Shown piece by piece: positions 27,750-36,063 of a stretch of 64,000 bases of DNA. The notes beneath the pieces are model-generated. The model saw nothing but the letters and a program-made list of their open reading frames with translations, did no database searches and was not told where the DNA came from. The position numbers were made by a program, and so were the translations under genes. The stretch comes from Bordetella genomosp. 11 (GTDB lineage Bacteria > Pseudomonadota > Gammaproteobacteria > Burkholderiales > Burkholderiaceae_B), in contig NZ_NEVS01000002.1 in NCBI RefSeq assembly GCF_002261215.1, positions 1 to 64,000 on the forward strand, given 5' to 3'. Each line of letters opens with the position of its first letter. Positions within the stretch are counted from its first letter, which is position 1.

Positions 27750-29501
27750 TTGACAAAAAACAAGAAAGGTAATACTTCATCGACAATCGTTCCGGCACTG
27801 GATATGCAAGCGCATATGGCTTGGGCCCAGGCTTGGTCCTCAATTTCACCTGAATCGTCGCTGTTGGCTTGGACGGACTGGGCAAGCCATTTAGCGAACA
27901 GCCCCGGAAAGCAATCGGAGCTTTTGTCTTTTGCAGGCTCCTTGTCTGAGCAATGGATGTCTCTGCTGAAAAAGAGCTTGGTCAGTCCGGACCAGGAAGT
28001 TGCATCTCCTGAACCGTCACCTACCAATGACCGTCGTTTCAACGATCCGGCATGGGATCAATGGCCCTACAACCTTTTCCGCAGTTCCTTTCTTATTCAA
28101 TCCAAATGGTGGGAGCAAGCCACGCAAGGTGTATGGGGTGTTGATCCACAACACGAACGCCTATTGGCGTTTGGCGCAAAGCAATGGCTGGAAATGGTAT
28201 CGCCGACCAACTCTGCGCTTTTTAACCCCGTTGTCCTGAAAAAAACGATAGAAGAACAAGGCGCCAACCTGGCGCGTGGCATGTCCAACTTTCTCGATGA
28301 CCTGCGCCGACAACTATCCGGTGAGCCTCCTGCGGGAACCGAGAACTTCGTCGTTGGGCGCGACGTGGCGGTGACGGAAGGAAAAGTCGTACTGAGGAAT
28401 CAATTAATCGAGTTGATTCAATACACGCCCACTACCGCGAAAGTCCATCCTGAGCCAATACTGATCATTCCTGCCTGGATCATGAAGTACTACGTACTCG
28501 ATCTATCTCCCCATAACTCGCTGATACGGTATCTGGTTGCGCAAGGGCATACGGTTTTTTGCATCTCCTGGAGAAATCCGGATGCTGAGGATCGAGATTT
28601 GGGCATGGATGAGTATCTTGAGTTCGGCTTGCGTGCGGCGCTGGACGCCGTGACATCCATCGTCCCCGAGCAGGGAATCCACGCGGCTGGTTATTGCCTG
28701 GGCGGAACGCTACTGGCCATTGGTGCTTCAGCCATGGCGCGTGATGGCGATACGCGGCTGGTGTCGGTAAGCCTGCTTGCCGCACAGACGGACTTCAGCG
28801 AACCGGGCGAGCTGAGTCTTTTCATCAACGAGAGTCAAGTGGCGCTGTTGGAAGCCAGCATGGCTCAAACCGGTTATTTGACCTCCGACCAGATGAGCGG
28901 AGCTTTTCAGCTACTGCGCTCCTACGATCTCATATGGTCTCGCATGATTGACGAATACCTATTGGGCGATCGCCGGCCAATGACCGACCTGATGGCTTGG
29001 AATGCCGATGGGACTCGCCTGCCCGCGAAGATGCATTCGCAGTATCTCCGACGCCTTTACCTGAATAACGATCTCAGCGCGGGGCGTTATCCCGTCACGG
29101 GTCGCCCCGTTTCAGTGGGAGACATCGCTGTGCCGGTGTTTTGCGTCGGCACTGCCTCGGATCATATTGCGCCTTGGCGCTCGGTTTACAAGCTGCATCT
29201 CCTGTCTTCGGCCGAGCTGACTTTCGTGCTGACCACTGGAGGACACAACGGCGGCATCGTGAGCGAGCCCGGCCGAGGTAAGCGCCAATATCAAATCCAT
29301 ACCCGCGCGGCCGGTGATGGATACATGGCGCCGGACGAGTGGCAAGCCACTGCACAGACGCATCTAGATTCGTGGTGGCCGGCATGGTCAGCATGGCTTC
29401 GAGAGCGCTCTGGTGAAGGTGTTGCGCCTCCGCTCATGGGGGCCGAATCCCGTGGATATCCCACTATTTGCGACGCCCCGGGGAAATATGTACGCAGCTG
29501 A
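27750..29501 (+). CDS. phaC: Class I polyhydroxyalkanoate synthase
   Basis: The 583-aa enzyme polymerises (R)-3-hydroxyacyl-CoA to PHA. The N-terminal PhaC_N domain (FNDPAWDQWPYNLF) is followed by the alpha/beta-hydrolase catalytic part: GYCLGGT carries the nucleophilic cysteine, SDHIAPW the aspartate and GGHNGG the histidine. The tail SRGYPTICDAPGKYV is typical of class I. The start is a TTG at 27750 with GAGG 9 bp upstream; the first ATG in frame (27804) would cut the N-terminus. Codon use and GC (near 50% at its start) are below those of neighbours, hinting at a separate origin. Confidence 0.93.
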   Translation: MTKNKKGNTSSTIVPALDMQAHMAWAQAWSSISPESSLLAWTDWASHLANSPGKQSELLSFAGSLSEQWMSLLKKSLVSPDQEVASPEPSPTNDRRFNDPAWDQWPYNLFRSSFLIQSKWWEQATQGVWGVDPQHERLLAFGAKQWLEMVSPTNSALFNPVVLKKTIEEQGANLARGMSNFLDDLRRQLSGEPPAGTENFVVGRDVAVTEGKVVLRNQLIELIQYTPTTAKVHPEPILIIPAWIMKYYVLDLSPHNSLIRYLVAQGHTVFCISWRNPDAEDRDLGMDEYLEFGLRAALDAVTSIVPEQGIHAAGYCLGGTLLAIGASAMARDGDTRLVSVSLLAAQTDFSEPGELSLFINESQVALLEASMAQTGYLTSDQMSGAFQLLRSYDLIWSRMIDEYLLGDRRPMTDLMAWNADGTRLPAKMHSQYLRRLYLNNDLSAGRYPVTGRPVSVGDIAVPVFCVGTASDHIAPWRSVYKLHLLSSAELTFVLTTGGHNGGIVSEPGRGKRQYQIHTRAAGDGYMAPDEWQATAQTHLDSWWPAWSAWLRERSGEGVAPPLMGAESRGYPTICDAPGKYVRS

Positions 29502-29587
29502 ATACGCGCATACCGCGTCCGCTATTGCGACACGCTATGCGCAATATCTATTCGACACCCCACCTACTTTGATAACTGGAGACATTC

Positions 29588-30082
29588 ATGTACTCAAGAC
29601 TGCTGGTTCCGCTCGACGGAAGTTCTACCGCCAATTTGGCCCTCCACCACGCCGCGGTGCTGGCACGCCTAAGCGGTGCAACCATCATCTTGCTGCACAT
29701 TATCGAGGAAATGAAGCACAGCAACGGCTTCGAGAGGCCGAGAATTTACCTTGAAGAAGTAAGGCCAGGCTTCCTGGCGGCCGGGCAGAAGCTGCTCGAC
29801 GAGGCGGCGCTCTGGCTGAGACAGGAAGGCTTGACGGTAGAGACCGTCCTTCTGGAGAGCAAGGGCGAGCGCGTCTCGGTACTTATCGCGCAGCAGGCAC
29901 TGGCTACCGGATGCGAGCTGGTGGTGCTGGGCACCCACGGACGTCGGGGCGTGGACAGGCTGCTGCTGGGAAGCGATGCCGAGCAGCTCGCTCGGATCGC
30001 ACCGGTTCCCGTGATGCTGGTACGCCAGCCCCATTCTGTCATTGCTACTGCAACCCCTGGGCACGGTGGCATGCCAGCGTGA
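29588..30082 (+). CDS. Universal stress protein (UspA family)
   Basis: The 164-aa single-domain protein has the UspA fold start YSRLLVPLDGSSTANLAL and the ATP-binding signature GTHGRRGVDRLLLGSDAEQL. Such proteins are induced by starvation and low oxygen and often sit beside PHA and acyl-phosphate genes. Its last 4 bp overlap the GTG of the LpxR-like gene. Confidence 0.9.
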   Translation: MYSRLLVPLDGSSTANLALHHAAVLARLSGATIILLHIIEEMKHSNGFERPRIYLEEVRPGFLAAGQKLLDEAALWLRQEGLTVETVLLESKGERVSVLIAQQALATGCELVVLGTHGRRGVDRLLLGSDAEQLARIAPVPVMLVRQPHSVIATATPGHGGMPA

Positions 30083-31152
30083 CGAAAGTTCAGCCCACTG
30101 ACCTCGCTGAATGGAGGCTCAGAGTCGCAGCTACCTTGCTGCTGCTGTCGCTGAGTGCCTGCGCGCAGGCACAGTCCTGCCACCGTGACAATCCGCTGCG
30201 CTCGACCGGAACGCTCAATCTGCGGATCGACAACGACATGTTCGGCGGCATGGGACAGGATCAAGGGTACTCCAACGGGTTTCTCGCCAGTTGGGTTTCC
30301 CCCAACCTCGTGGACTATAGCGATGACCCTTGTCTACCGCGTCTCGTCCGTGGGCTGAATCGCTTTCTCACGATGCTCCAACCCCAAGGCTTCGACGAAC
30401 AGAACATGACCATCGGCTTCGGGCAGATGATGTACACCCCGAACGACAAAACGCGCAGCGATCTCATCAAGGATGATCGTCCTTTCGCGGGCGCCTTGAT
30501 GTTGAGCCTTGGCTATAACGCGAGGCGGGGCGATACGCTGCGCACTTCGCAACTCCGCGTGGGGGTGGTGGGGCCCTCCTCCCAGGCCAGGCAAGTCCAG
30601 AACTGGTGGCATGACACCGTCGGAGTGGACAGATTCAATGGCTGGAGACATCAACTGCGCGACGAACCCGTGCTGCAGTTGCTCCACGAACGCCGAACAC
30701 GAGTCATCAGGCAAGAAAACGTCAGCGGTTGGGGTTGGGATCTGACCCGCCACTGGGGCGGCAGCTTGGGCAATTTCGCCACCTACGCGAATGTCGGCGG
30801 AGAACTGCGCTATGGCCTACGCCTGCCGGACGACTTAGGCACCGCACCGCTGCGCCCGGCTGGAGAAAACACCTCGCCCGTGCGTAAGACCGCTGGCAGC
30901 AACTGGAACGGGCACCTGTTCGTGGCACTCGACGGTCGCTGGGTTTTGCACGACATCACGTTGGACGGCAATACGTTCAAGTCCAGTCATAGTGTTGATA
31001 AACGGCCATTCGTGGCCGATGTGGGCTATGGCATCGCGATGACTCAGGGCAACTGGCGCATCGCGATAGCCCGCTACCACCGCACCCGCGAATTTCGTGG
31101 ACAAAAGGAAATCCCGGTCTACGGAACGATCACCGTAGGACGGCGATTCTGA
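30079..31152 (+). CDS. Lipid A deacylase LpxR-like outer-membrane protein (DUF2219)
   Basis: The 357-aa protein has an N-terminal signal peptide (LRVAATLLLLSLSACAQAQS) and a beta-barrel-like body. The segment LNLRIDNDMFGGMGQDQGYSNGF matches the LpxR/DUF2219 active-site start (Asn/Asp region), and RPFAGALMLSLGYNAR and the C-terminal aromatic FRGQKEIPVYGTITVGRRF also fit. LpxR removes the 3'-acyloxyacyl group of lipid A. GTG 30079 overlaps the stop of the usp gene. Whether this member is active cannot be told. Confidence 0.82.
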   Translation: MTKVQPTDLAEWRLRVAATLLLLSLSACAQAQSCHRDNPLRSTGTLNLRIDNDMFGGMGQDQGYSNGFLASWVSPNLVDYSDDPCLPRLVRGLNRFLTMLQPQGFDEQNMTIGFGQMMYTPNDKTRSDLIKDDRPFAGALMLSLGYNARRGDTLRTSQLRVGVVGPSSQARQVQNWWHDTVGVDRFNGWRHQLRDEPVLQLLHERRTRVIRQENVSGWGWDLTRHWGGSLGNFATYANVGGELRYGLRLPDDLGTAPLRPAGENTSPVRKTAGSNWNGHLFVALDGRWVLHDITLDGNTFKSSHSVDKRPFVADVGYGIAMTQGNWRIAIARYHRTREFRGQKEIPVYGTITVGRRF

Positions 31153-31283
31153 TGCAGATCGATTCCTTGAACGCCATGCAAGCCACTCTGTTGCTGTTCA
31201 TGACAAGAGCCTGGTTGCTTGTGGAGCTACCACGTCGACGCAGTACTGCCAATGCCGTCGTCATTAGCCAGTTGGCAAGGTGA
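31152..31283 (+). CDS. Possible 43-aa small ORF after the LpxR-like gene
   Basis: An ATG overlaps the stop of the upstream gene (TGATG) and opens 43 codons with a hydrophobic middle (MQATLLLFMTRAWLLVEL). The coupling makes it worth noting, but there is no homology call and it may be chance. The remaining DNA to 31355 holds no other feature except an AAGGAG RBS. Confidence 0.2.
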   Translation: MQIDSLNAMQATLLLFMTRAWLLVELPRRRSTANAVVISQLAR

Positions 31284-31355
31284 ACACAGCGAGCTGAACG
31301 ATAAGGCACCCGCGCTCGATAAGAGACCAAGGACAACAAATAAGGAGATAAATGG

Positions 31356-32252
31356 ATGCAACGACTCACCCTGGCCCTACCCGGCAATGAAGATCTGGCC
31401 CGCGGCATCGCGCAGGCATGCGGCAGCGAAGCCGGCCGCATCGAAACGCGCCGATTCCCCGATGGCGAGAGCTATGTCCGGTTGCATGGCGAACCTGCCG
31501 ATCGGATCGTGGATGTGATTTGCACGCTGGCCCATCCTGATCCGCAGTTCCTGCTTCTGGCTTTTGCCGCTGACGCGGCGCGCGAACTTGGCGCGCAAGA
31601 GGTGAACCTGATCGCACCGTATCTGGCCTACATGCGCCAGGACAAGCGATTCCATGACGGAGAAAGCGTGACGTCGCGGTCCTTCGCACGTCTGGTCTCA
31701 TCGACCTTCGACAAGCTGCTCACGGTGGATCCGCATCTGCACCGCTATCCGACACTATCAGCGGTCTACACGATCCCCACCATCACCTTGCATGCCGCAC
31801 CACTGCTGGCCGACTGGATCGCGAATCATGTCGAAGAACCTTTGATCGTGGGCCCCGACGAGGAAAGCGAGCAGTGGGCCGGCGCCATCGCGTCCCGCAT
31901 CGGCGTACCGCACGCTGTGCTTCGCAAGACACGCCATGGCGATCGCAGCGTGGACATCGATGTTCCCGACCTGTCGATCTGGCGCGGCAGAACGCCGGTG
32001 CTTGTGGACGACATCGCATCATCAGGCCGCACGCTCGCCGTCGCGGCGCGCAAGCTCGCCGAGCAAGGAATGCGCAAGCCGGAGTGCGTAGTGGTGCATG
32101 CCCTGTTCGCCGAGGATGCCTGGGCCCAATTGACACCGTTGTTTGCCCGAATTACGTCCACCGACGCAGTACCGCATCCGAGCAACCGGATTGGTCTCGC
32201 TTCGCTGATTGCCGACGCTCTCTCTAGCGGGAAAACCGATCCGCGAGGCTGA
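31356..32252 (+). CDS. prs: Divergent ribose-phosphate pyrophosphokinase (PRPP synthetase)
   Basis: The 298-aa protein has the two phosphoribosyltransferase-like halves of PRPP synthetases: RRFPDGESYVRL and PYLAYMRQDKRF (ATP-binding side) in the first, and GPDEESEQWA and the PRPP loop VLVDDIASSGRTL in the second. The DLHxxQ segment normally seen mid-protein reads VDPHLHRYPTLSAVY, a divergent form. It would join ribose 5-phosphate and ATP to PRPP and AMP, or work in reverse. AAGGAG lies just upstream. It heads the cluster with phosphoketolase (38 bp gap). Confidence 0.83.
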   Translation: MQRLTLALPGNEDLARGIAQACGSEAGRIETRRFPDGESYVRLHGEPADRIVDVICTLAHPDPQFLLLAFAADAARELGAQEVNLIAPYLAYMRQDKRFHDGESVTSRSFARLVSSTFDKLLTVDPHLHRYPTLSAVYTIPTITLHAAPLLADWIANHVEEPLIVGPDEESEQWAGAIASRIGVPHAVLRKTRHGDRSVDIDVPDLSIWRGRTPVLVDDIASSGRTLAVAARKLAEQGMRKPECVVVHALFAEDAWAQLTPLFARITSTDAVPHPSNRIGLASLIADALSSGKTDPRG

Positions 32253-32290
32253 TCTTTTTATCGATCCAACTATTTTCAAGGAGACCTGAA

Positions 32291-34669
32291 ATGTCCTCTC
32301 AAGCTAACCTCGCAACCGATTGGCGTGCTGGTTACGGGCCCATCGCGCACAGGTCTGAAACCATCGAACGTATGCAGGCCCTAGTGCAACGTCTGGTCGC
32401 GCAAAGGCGTATAGCAGACGAAGCCTCGGCCCATGCGCTGCTGGCTGCAGCCGACCGGGTGGCCTGCACGGCCATGAGCGTAGTGGCGCATATGACCTAT
32501 GCCCGGCGCATCGACCGAAGCGGCTGCCCACTGGGCTCCGATGATTTCAAACAAACGCCCGAAGGCCACACCGGCGGCTCGCTCAACATGGTGCCAGCCT
32601 TCGTGGGTTATCTGTTGGCCAACGCGCTGACCGGGACGACACGCGGCTGGCTCATGGGGCAGGGGCACTGCGTGGCCGCGATCGAGGCGGTGAACGCACT
32701 GACCGGCGATGTATCCGCCGCCCAGCGTGGACGCTACGACCGCAGCGAGGCGGGCCTGTCGCTCCTGATCGCGGACTTCTACTCCTATGCCATCGATAAG
32801 CAGGGTCGGCCCGCGGTACCGCTGGGTAGCCATGCCGGGCCGAACACGGCCGGCGCGATCTCCGAAGGCGGCTATCTGGGGTTCGCCGGGCTGCAGTATG
32901 TGCACACGCCGTTGCCGGGAGAAAGCCTGGTGGCATTCCTCAGTGATGGCGCTTTCGAGGAACAACGTGGCTCGGACTGGGCGCCGCGCTGGTGGCGCGC
33001 CGAGGACTGCGGCTTCGCCATCCCGGTCATGATTCTCAACGGACGGCGCATCGAGCAGCGCACCCAGATCGTGCAGGAAGGTGGCGCTGCCTGGCTGGCC
33101 GAAGACCTGCGCCACAACGGCTTCGATCCCGTCATCGTCGATGGACGCGATCCAGTGGCGATCGCATGGGCCATTGTTGAAGCCGAAGACACGCTGAGCG
33201 CCTTCGCTGCACGCTCGGATCGGCGCTATCCGGTCAAGCTGCCTTACGTGATCGCCGAGACGGAGAAAGGTTTTGGCTTCCCGGGCGCGGCGACCAATGC
33301 CGCCCACAACCTGCCGCTGAACGGCAATCCGCGCGAGGATGCGCAGGCACGCGAGGCCTTCAACGCAGGGGCTGCGGCGCTGTTCGTGCCTGAGAGCGAA
33401 CTGGCAAACGCGTTCACCGTCCTGGCGAATCACGGCCAGAGCCAGCGCTCGCGCGAAAGCGAGCACCCCATGGCCCGACGCCATCCAGCGAGCCCTCATC
33501 TGCCGATGCCGGCCTGGGTGCCAACCGAGGTGTCGGGCAGCGCCATGTCCGCACTGGACCGTTGGTTCGTGGAGCTAGTGCAGGCAAATCCACAGTTGCG
33601 CATCCGGATCGGCAATCCCGATGAACTGGCCAGCAACAAGATGGGTGCCACGCTGGCGCTGCTCAGGCACCGCGTCAACGTGCCCGAACCCGGCGCCCCG
33701 GAATCGACGGATGGCTCGGTGGTCACCGCACTCAATGAAGAAGCCGTTGCGGCCGCCGCCCTCGCCAACAAAGGGGGGCTGAACCTGATCGTCAGCTACG
33801 AGGCCTTCGCGGTCAAGATGCTTGGATTGATGCGCCAGGAGATCATCTTCGCGCGTCGGCAGAAGGAACTGGGCCAGCCGCCAGGCTGGATCTCCGTCCC
33901 GCTGATCGTCACATCCCACACCTGGGAGAACAGCAAGAACGAGCAGTCACACCAGGACCCGACCATTGGCGAAGCATTGCTGGGGGAGATGTCGGACACC
34001 GCACGCGTGTTGTTCCCGGTGGATGCCAACACGGCGTGCGCCGCGCTGCGAGCGGTCTACGCCAGCCGGGGCCAAGTGGCTTGTGTTGTGGTCTCCAAGC
34101 GCGACACGCCGAATCACTTCAATGCCGCCGCCGCTCAATCGCTGATCGAGCACGGCGCAGCCCATGTAGCCGGCGATCCGGCTACAGCACAACTGCAGTT
34201 CGTGGCGATTGGCGCCTACCAGTTGGAGGAAGCGCTCAAAGCCCACGCCCGCCTGGGGCACCATGGGTTTACGTCGTGCGTCACCGTGGCGATCGAGCCC
34301 GGCCGTCTGCGCATTCCACGAGACGACCTTGAGGCCGCCTTCGTGCTCGGTGACGAAGCACTGCAAGCGCTCTTCCCGCCTCACCTGCCGCGCGTGTTGA
34401 TGAGCCATACCCGCCCTGAGCCGATGCTGGGCGTGCTGCGCCGCATTGACAGCGGCCCCTCGAAGACGCGGGCTTTGGGCTACATCAACCGCGGCGGCAC
34501 ACTCGATGTGGCTGGAATGCTGATCGCCAACCGCTGCACCTGGGCGGACGCCATCTATGCGGCTGCGCAAGTGACCGGCTGGAACAGTTCGCAGGTTGCT
34601 GCGGCCGCGACCGACGCGCGAATTTCAAGTGGTTCTGACGCGGTCCGCGGCGACCGCGCCGGTTCCTGA
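32291..34669 (+). CDS. xfp: Phosphoketolase (xylulose 5-phosphate / fructose 6-phosphate)
   Basis: The 792-aa thiamine-diphosphate enzyme cleaves xylulose 5-phosphate (or fructose 6-phosphate) with phosphate into acetyl phosphate and an aldose phosphate. Family segments present: EGHTGGSLNMVPAFVGYL, GQGHCVAAIEAVNALTG, LSDGAFEEQRGSDWAPRWWR, ILNGRRIEQRT, FGFPGAATNAAHNLPL and the C-terminal GYINRGGTLDVAGMLIANR. Full length for the family. The product acetyl phosphate is the substrate of the AckA and Pta enzymes encoded upstream in the same cargo. Confidence 0.93.
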   Translation: MSSQANLATDWRAGYGPIAHRSETIERMQALVQRLVAQRRIADEASAHALLAAADRVACTAMSVVAHMTYARRIDRSGCPLGSDDFKQTPEGHTGGSLNMVPAFVGYLLANALTGTTRGWLMGQGHCVAAIEAVNALTGDVSAAQRGRYDRSEAGLSLLIADFYSYAIDKQGRPAVPLGSHAGPNTAGAISEGGYLGFAGLQYVHTPLPGESLVAFLSDGAFEEQRGSDWAPRWWRAEDCGFAIPVMILNGRRIEQRTQIVQEGGAAWLAEDLRHNGFDPVIVDGRDPVAIAWAIVEAEDTLSAFAARSDRRYPVKLPYVIAETEKGFGFPGAATNAAHNLPLNGNPREDAQAREAFNAGAAALFVPESELANAFTVLANHGQSQRSRESEHPMARRHPASPHLPMPAWVPTEVSGSAMSALDRWFVELVQANPQLRIRIGNPDELASNKMGATLALLRHRVNVPEPGAPESTDGSVVTALNEEAVAAAALANKGGLNLIVSYEAFAVKMLGLMRQEIIFARRQKELGQPPGWISVPLIVTSHTWENSKNEQSHQDPTIGEALLGEMSDTARVLFPVDANTACAALRAVYASRGQVACVVVSKRDTPNHFNAAAAQSLIEHGAAHVAGDPATAQLQFVAIGAYQLEEALKAHARLGHHGFTSCVTVAIEPGRLRIPRDDLEAAFVLGDEALQALFPPHLPRVLMSHTRPEPMLGVLRRIDSGPSKTRALGYINRGGTLDVAGMLIANRCTWADAIYAAAQVTGWNSSQVAAAATDARISSGSDAVRGDRAGS

Positions 34670-34704
34670 TTTCACAACCCACCAACAAGAGAGGAGACAA
34701 ATAC

Positions 34705-36063
34705 ATGCTCTCATTGACCAGCCTGGGTGGTGCCGGCACCGTCACCGGCTCCAAGCACCTTATCACCCATGGCAATACCCGCATCCTGATCGACTGCGGA
34801 CTGTTCCAGGGATTGAAAAACCTGCGCGAACTTAATTGGCAGCGCCTGGCCGTTGAACCCAAGGACATCGATGCGGTCGTACTGACGCATGCGCACCTGG
34901 ATCATTGTGGGTATCTGCCCCGATTGGTGCTGGACGGGTTCCGCGGGAAGATTTTCTCGACCTCAGCCACGCGAGATGTCGCCGAACTCATCCTGCTCGA
35001 CAGTGCCTGGTTGCAAGAGAAGGACGCCGAGTTCGCCAATCGAAAAGGATTTTCCAAACACAAGCCAGCCCTTCCGCTGTATCGGGTTCGGGATGCAGAA
35101 CGTGCGCTCCTGCAGTTCAAACCGGTGCCGCTGCATCAAGAGACGGAATTGCCGGGCAATGCCCGTCTACTGCTGCGCAGCGCTGGTCACATTCTTGGGG
35201 CGGCGACGGTTCAGATCGACATTGGCGGCAAGCGTTTGGTGTTCTCCGGCGACCTGGGGCGCTATGACGATGTGGTCATGCCTGATCCTGAACCCGTCAC
35301 GGCAGCGGACTACATCATCATCGAGTCCACCTATGGCAATCGTCGTCATGACCGTTCCGATGCCGTCGAAGCGCTGGGCGACATCATCGAGCGCACGACT
35401 CGCCGCGGAGGCACCGTAGTGATTCCCGCTTTTGCCGTTGGACGCGCGCAGTCGTTGATCTATGACCTATGGCTGTTGCGACAGCGCGGTCGGCTCCGCA
35501 CCGTGCCCGTCTATCTGGACAGTCCCATGGCCACCAGCGCAACTGCGCTGCTGCACCGCCATGCCGACGACCACAAGCTCGCACAACACGATTTCGAGGC
35601 GGCATTCTCAGAAGTCACATACATGCGCGACGTTGAAGAGTCCAAGGCGCTATCGGCGAATCGCTACCCCAAGGTGATTATTTCCGCCAGCGGCATGGCC
35701 ACCGGTGGCCGCGTGCTGCATCACATAGAAGCGTTTGGCGGCAGTCATCAGAACACGCTGCTGTTCTCTGGATTCCAGGCAGCAGGTACGCGCGGACGCA
35801 AGCTGCTTGAGGGCGCTCGCGAAGTCAAAATTCATGGGCGCTGGATGCCGATCAAGGCGGAGGTCGCCGAGCTTGCGATGTTGTCGGCTCATGCCGACAG
35901 CGATGAACTGATGCGTTGGCTGGGCGGCTTTACCCGGGCGCCGGAAGGGGTGTTCATTGTTCATGGTGAATCCAATGCCTCCGAGGCGCTGCGCGAACGT
36001 ATTCAGCGCGAACTCAAATGGCACGCATCGGTGCCCATGCAAAACCAGGAGTTCGCCCTGTGA
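34705..36063 (+). CDS. Metallo-beta-lactamase/beta-CASP ribonuclease-like protein
   Basis: The 452-aa protein has the metal motif LTHAHLDHCGYLP, SAGHILGAATVQ and FSGDLGRYDD of the MBL fold, a beta-CASP insert (about 180-360) with PAFAVGRAQSL and SASGMATGGRVLHH, and the RNA-specificity domain near the end (SAHADSDELMRWL). Such proteins (CPSF73/RNase J relatives, YsH1-like) are RNA endo- or exonucleases. Its stop overlaps the GTG of the next gene by 4 bp, so RNA processing and the nucleotide phosphorylase are likely made together. Confidence 0.87.
   Translation: MLSLTSLGGAGTVTGSKHLITHGNTRILIDCGLFQGLKNLRELNWQRLAVEPKDIDAVVLTHAHLDHCGYLPRLVLDGFRGKIFSTSATRDVAELILLDSAWLQEKDAEFANRKGFSKHKPALPLYRVRDAERALLQFKPVPLHQETELPGNARLLLRSAGHILGAATVQIDIGGKRLVFSGDLGRYDDVVMPDPEPVTAADYIIIESTYGNRRHDRSDAVEALGDIIERTTRRGGTVVIPAFAVGRAQSLIYDLWLLRQRGRLRTVPVYLDSPMATSATALLHRHADDHKLAQHDFEAAFSEVTYMRDVEESKALSANRYPKVIISASGMATGGRVLHHIEAFGGSHQNTLLFSGFQAAGTRGRKLLEGAREVKIHGRWMPIKAEVAELAMLSAHADSDELMRWLGGFTRAPEGVFIVHGESNASEALRERIQRELKWHASVPMQNQEFAL

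Noticed and set aside
19001..31355. FNR/Anr boxes upstream of the PHB and stress genes
   Set aside because: No convincing TTGAT-N4-ATCAA was found in the short gaps, so oxygen control remains only a hypothesis.
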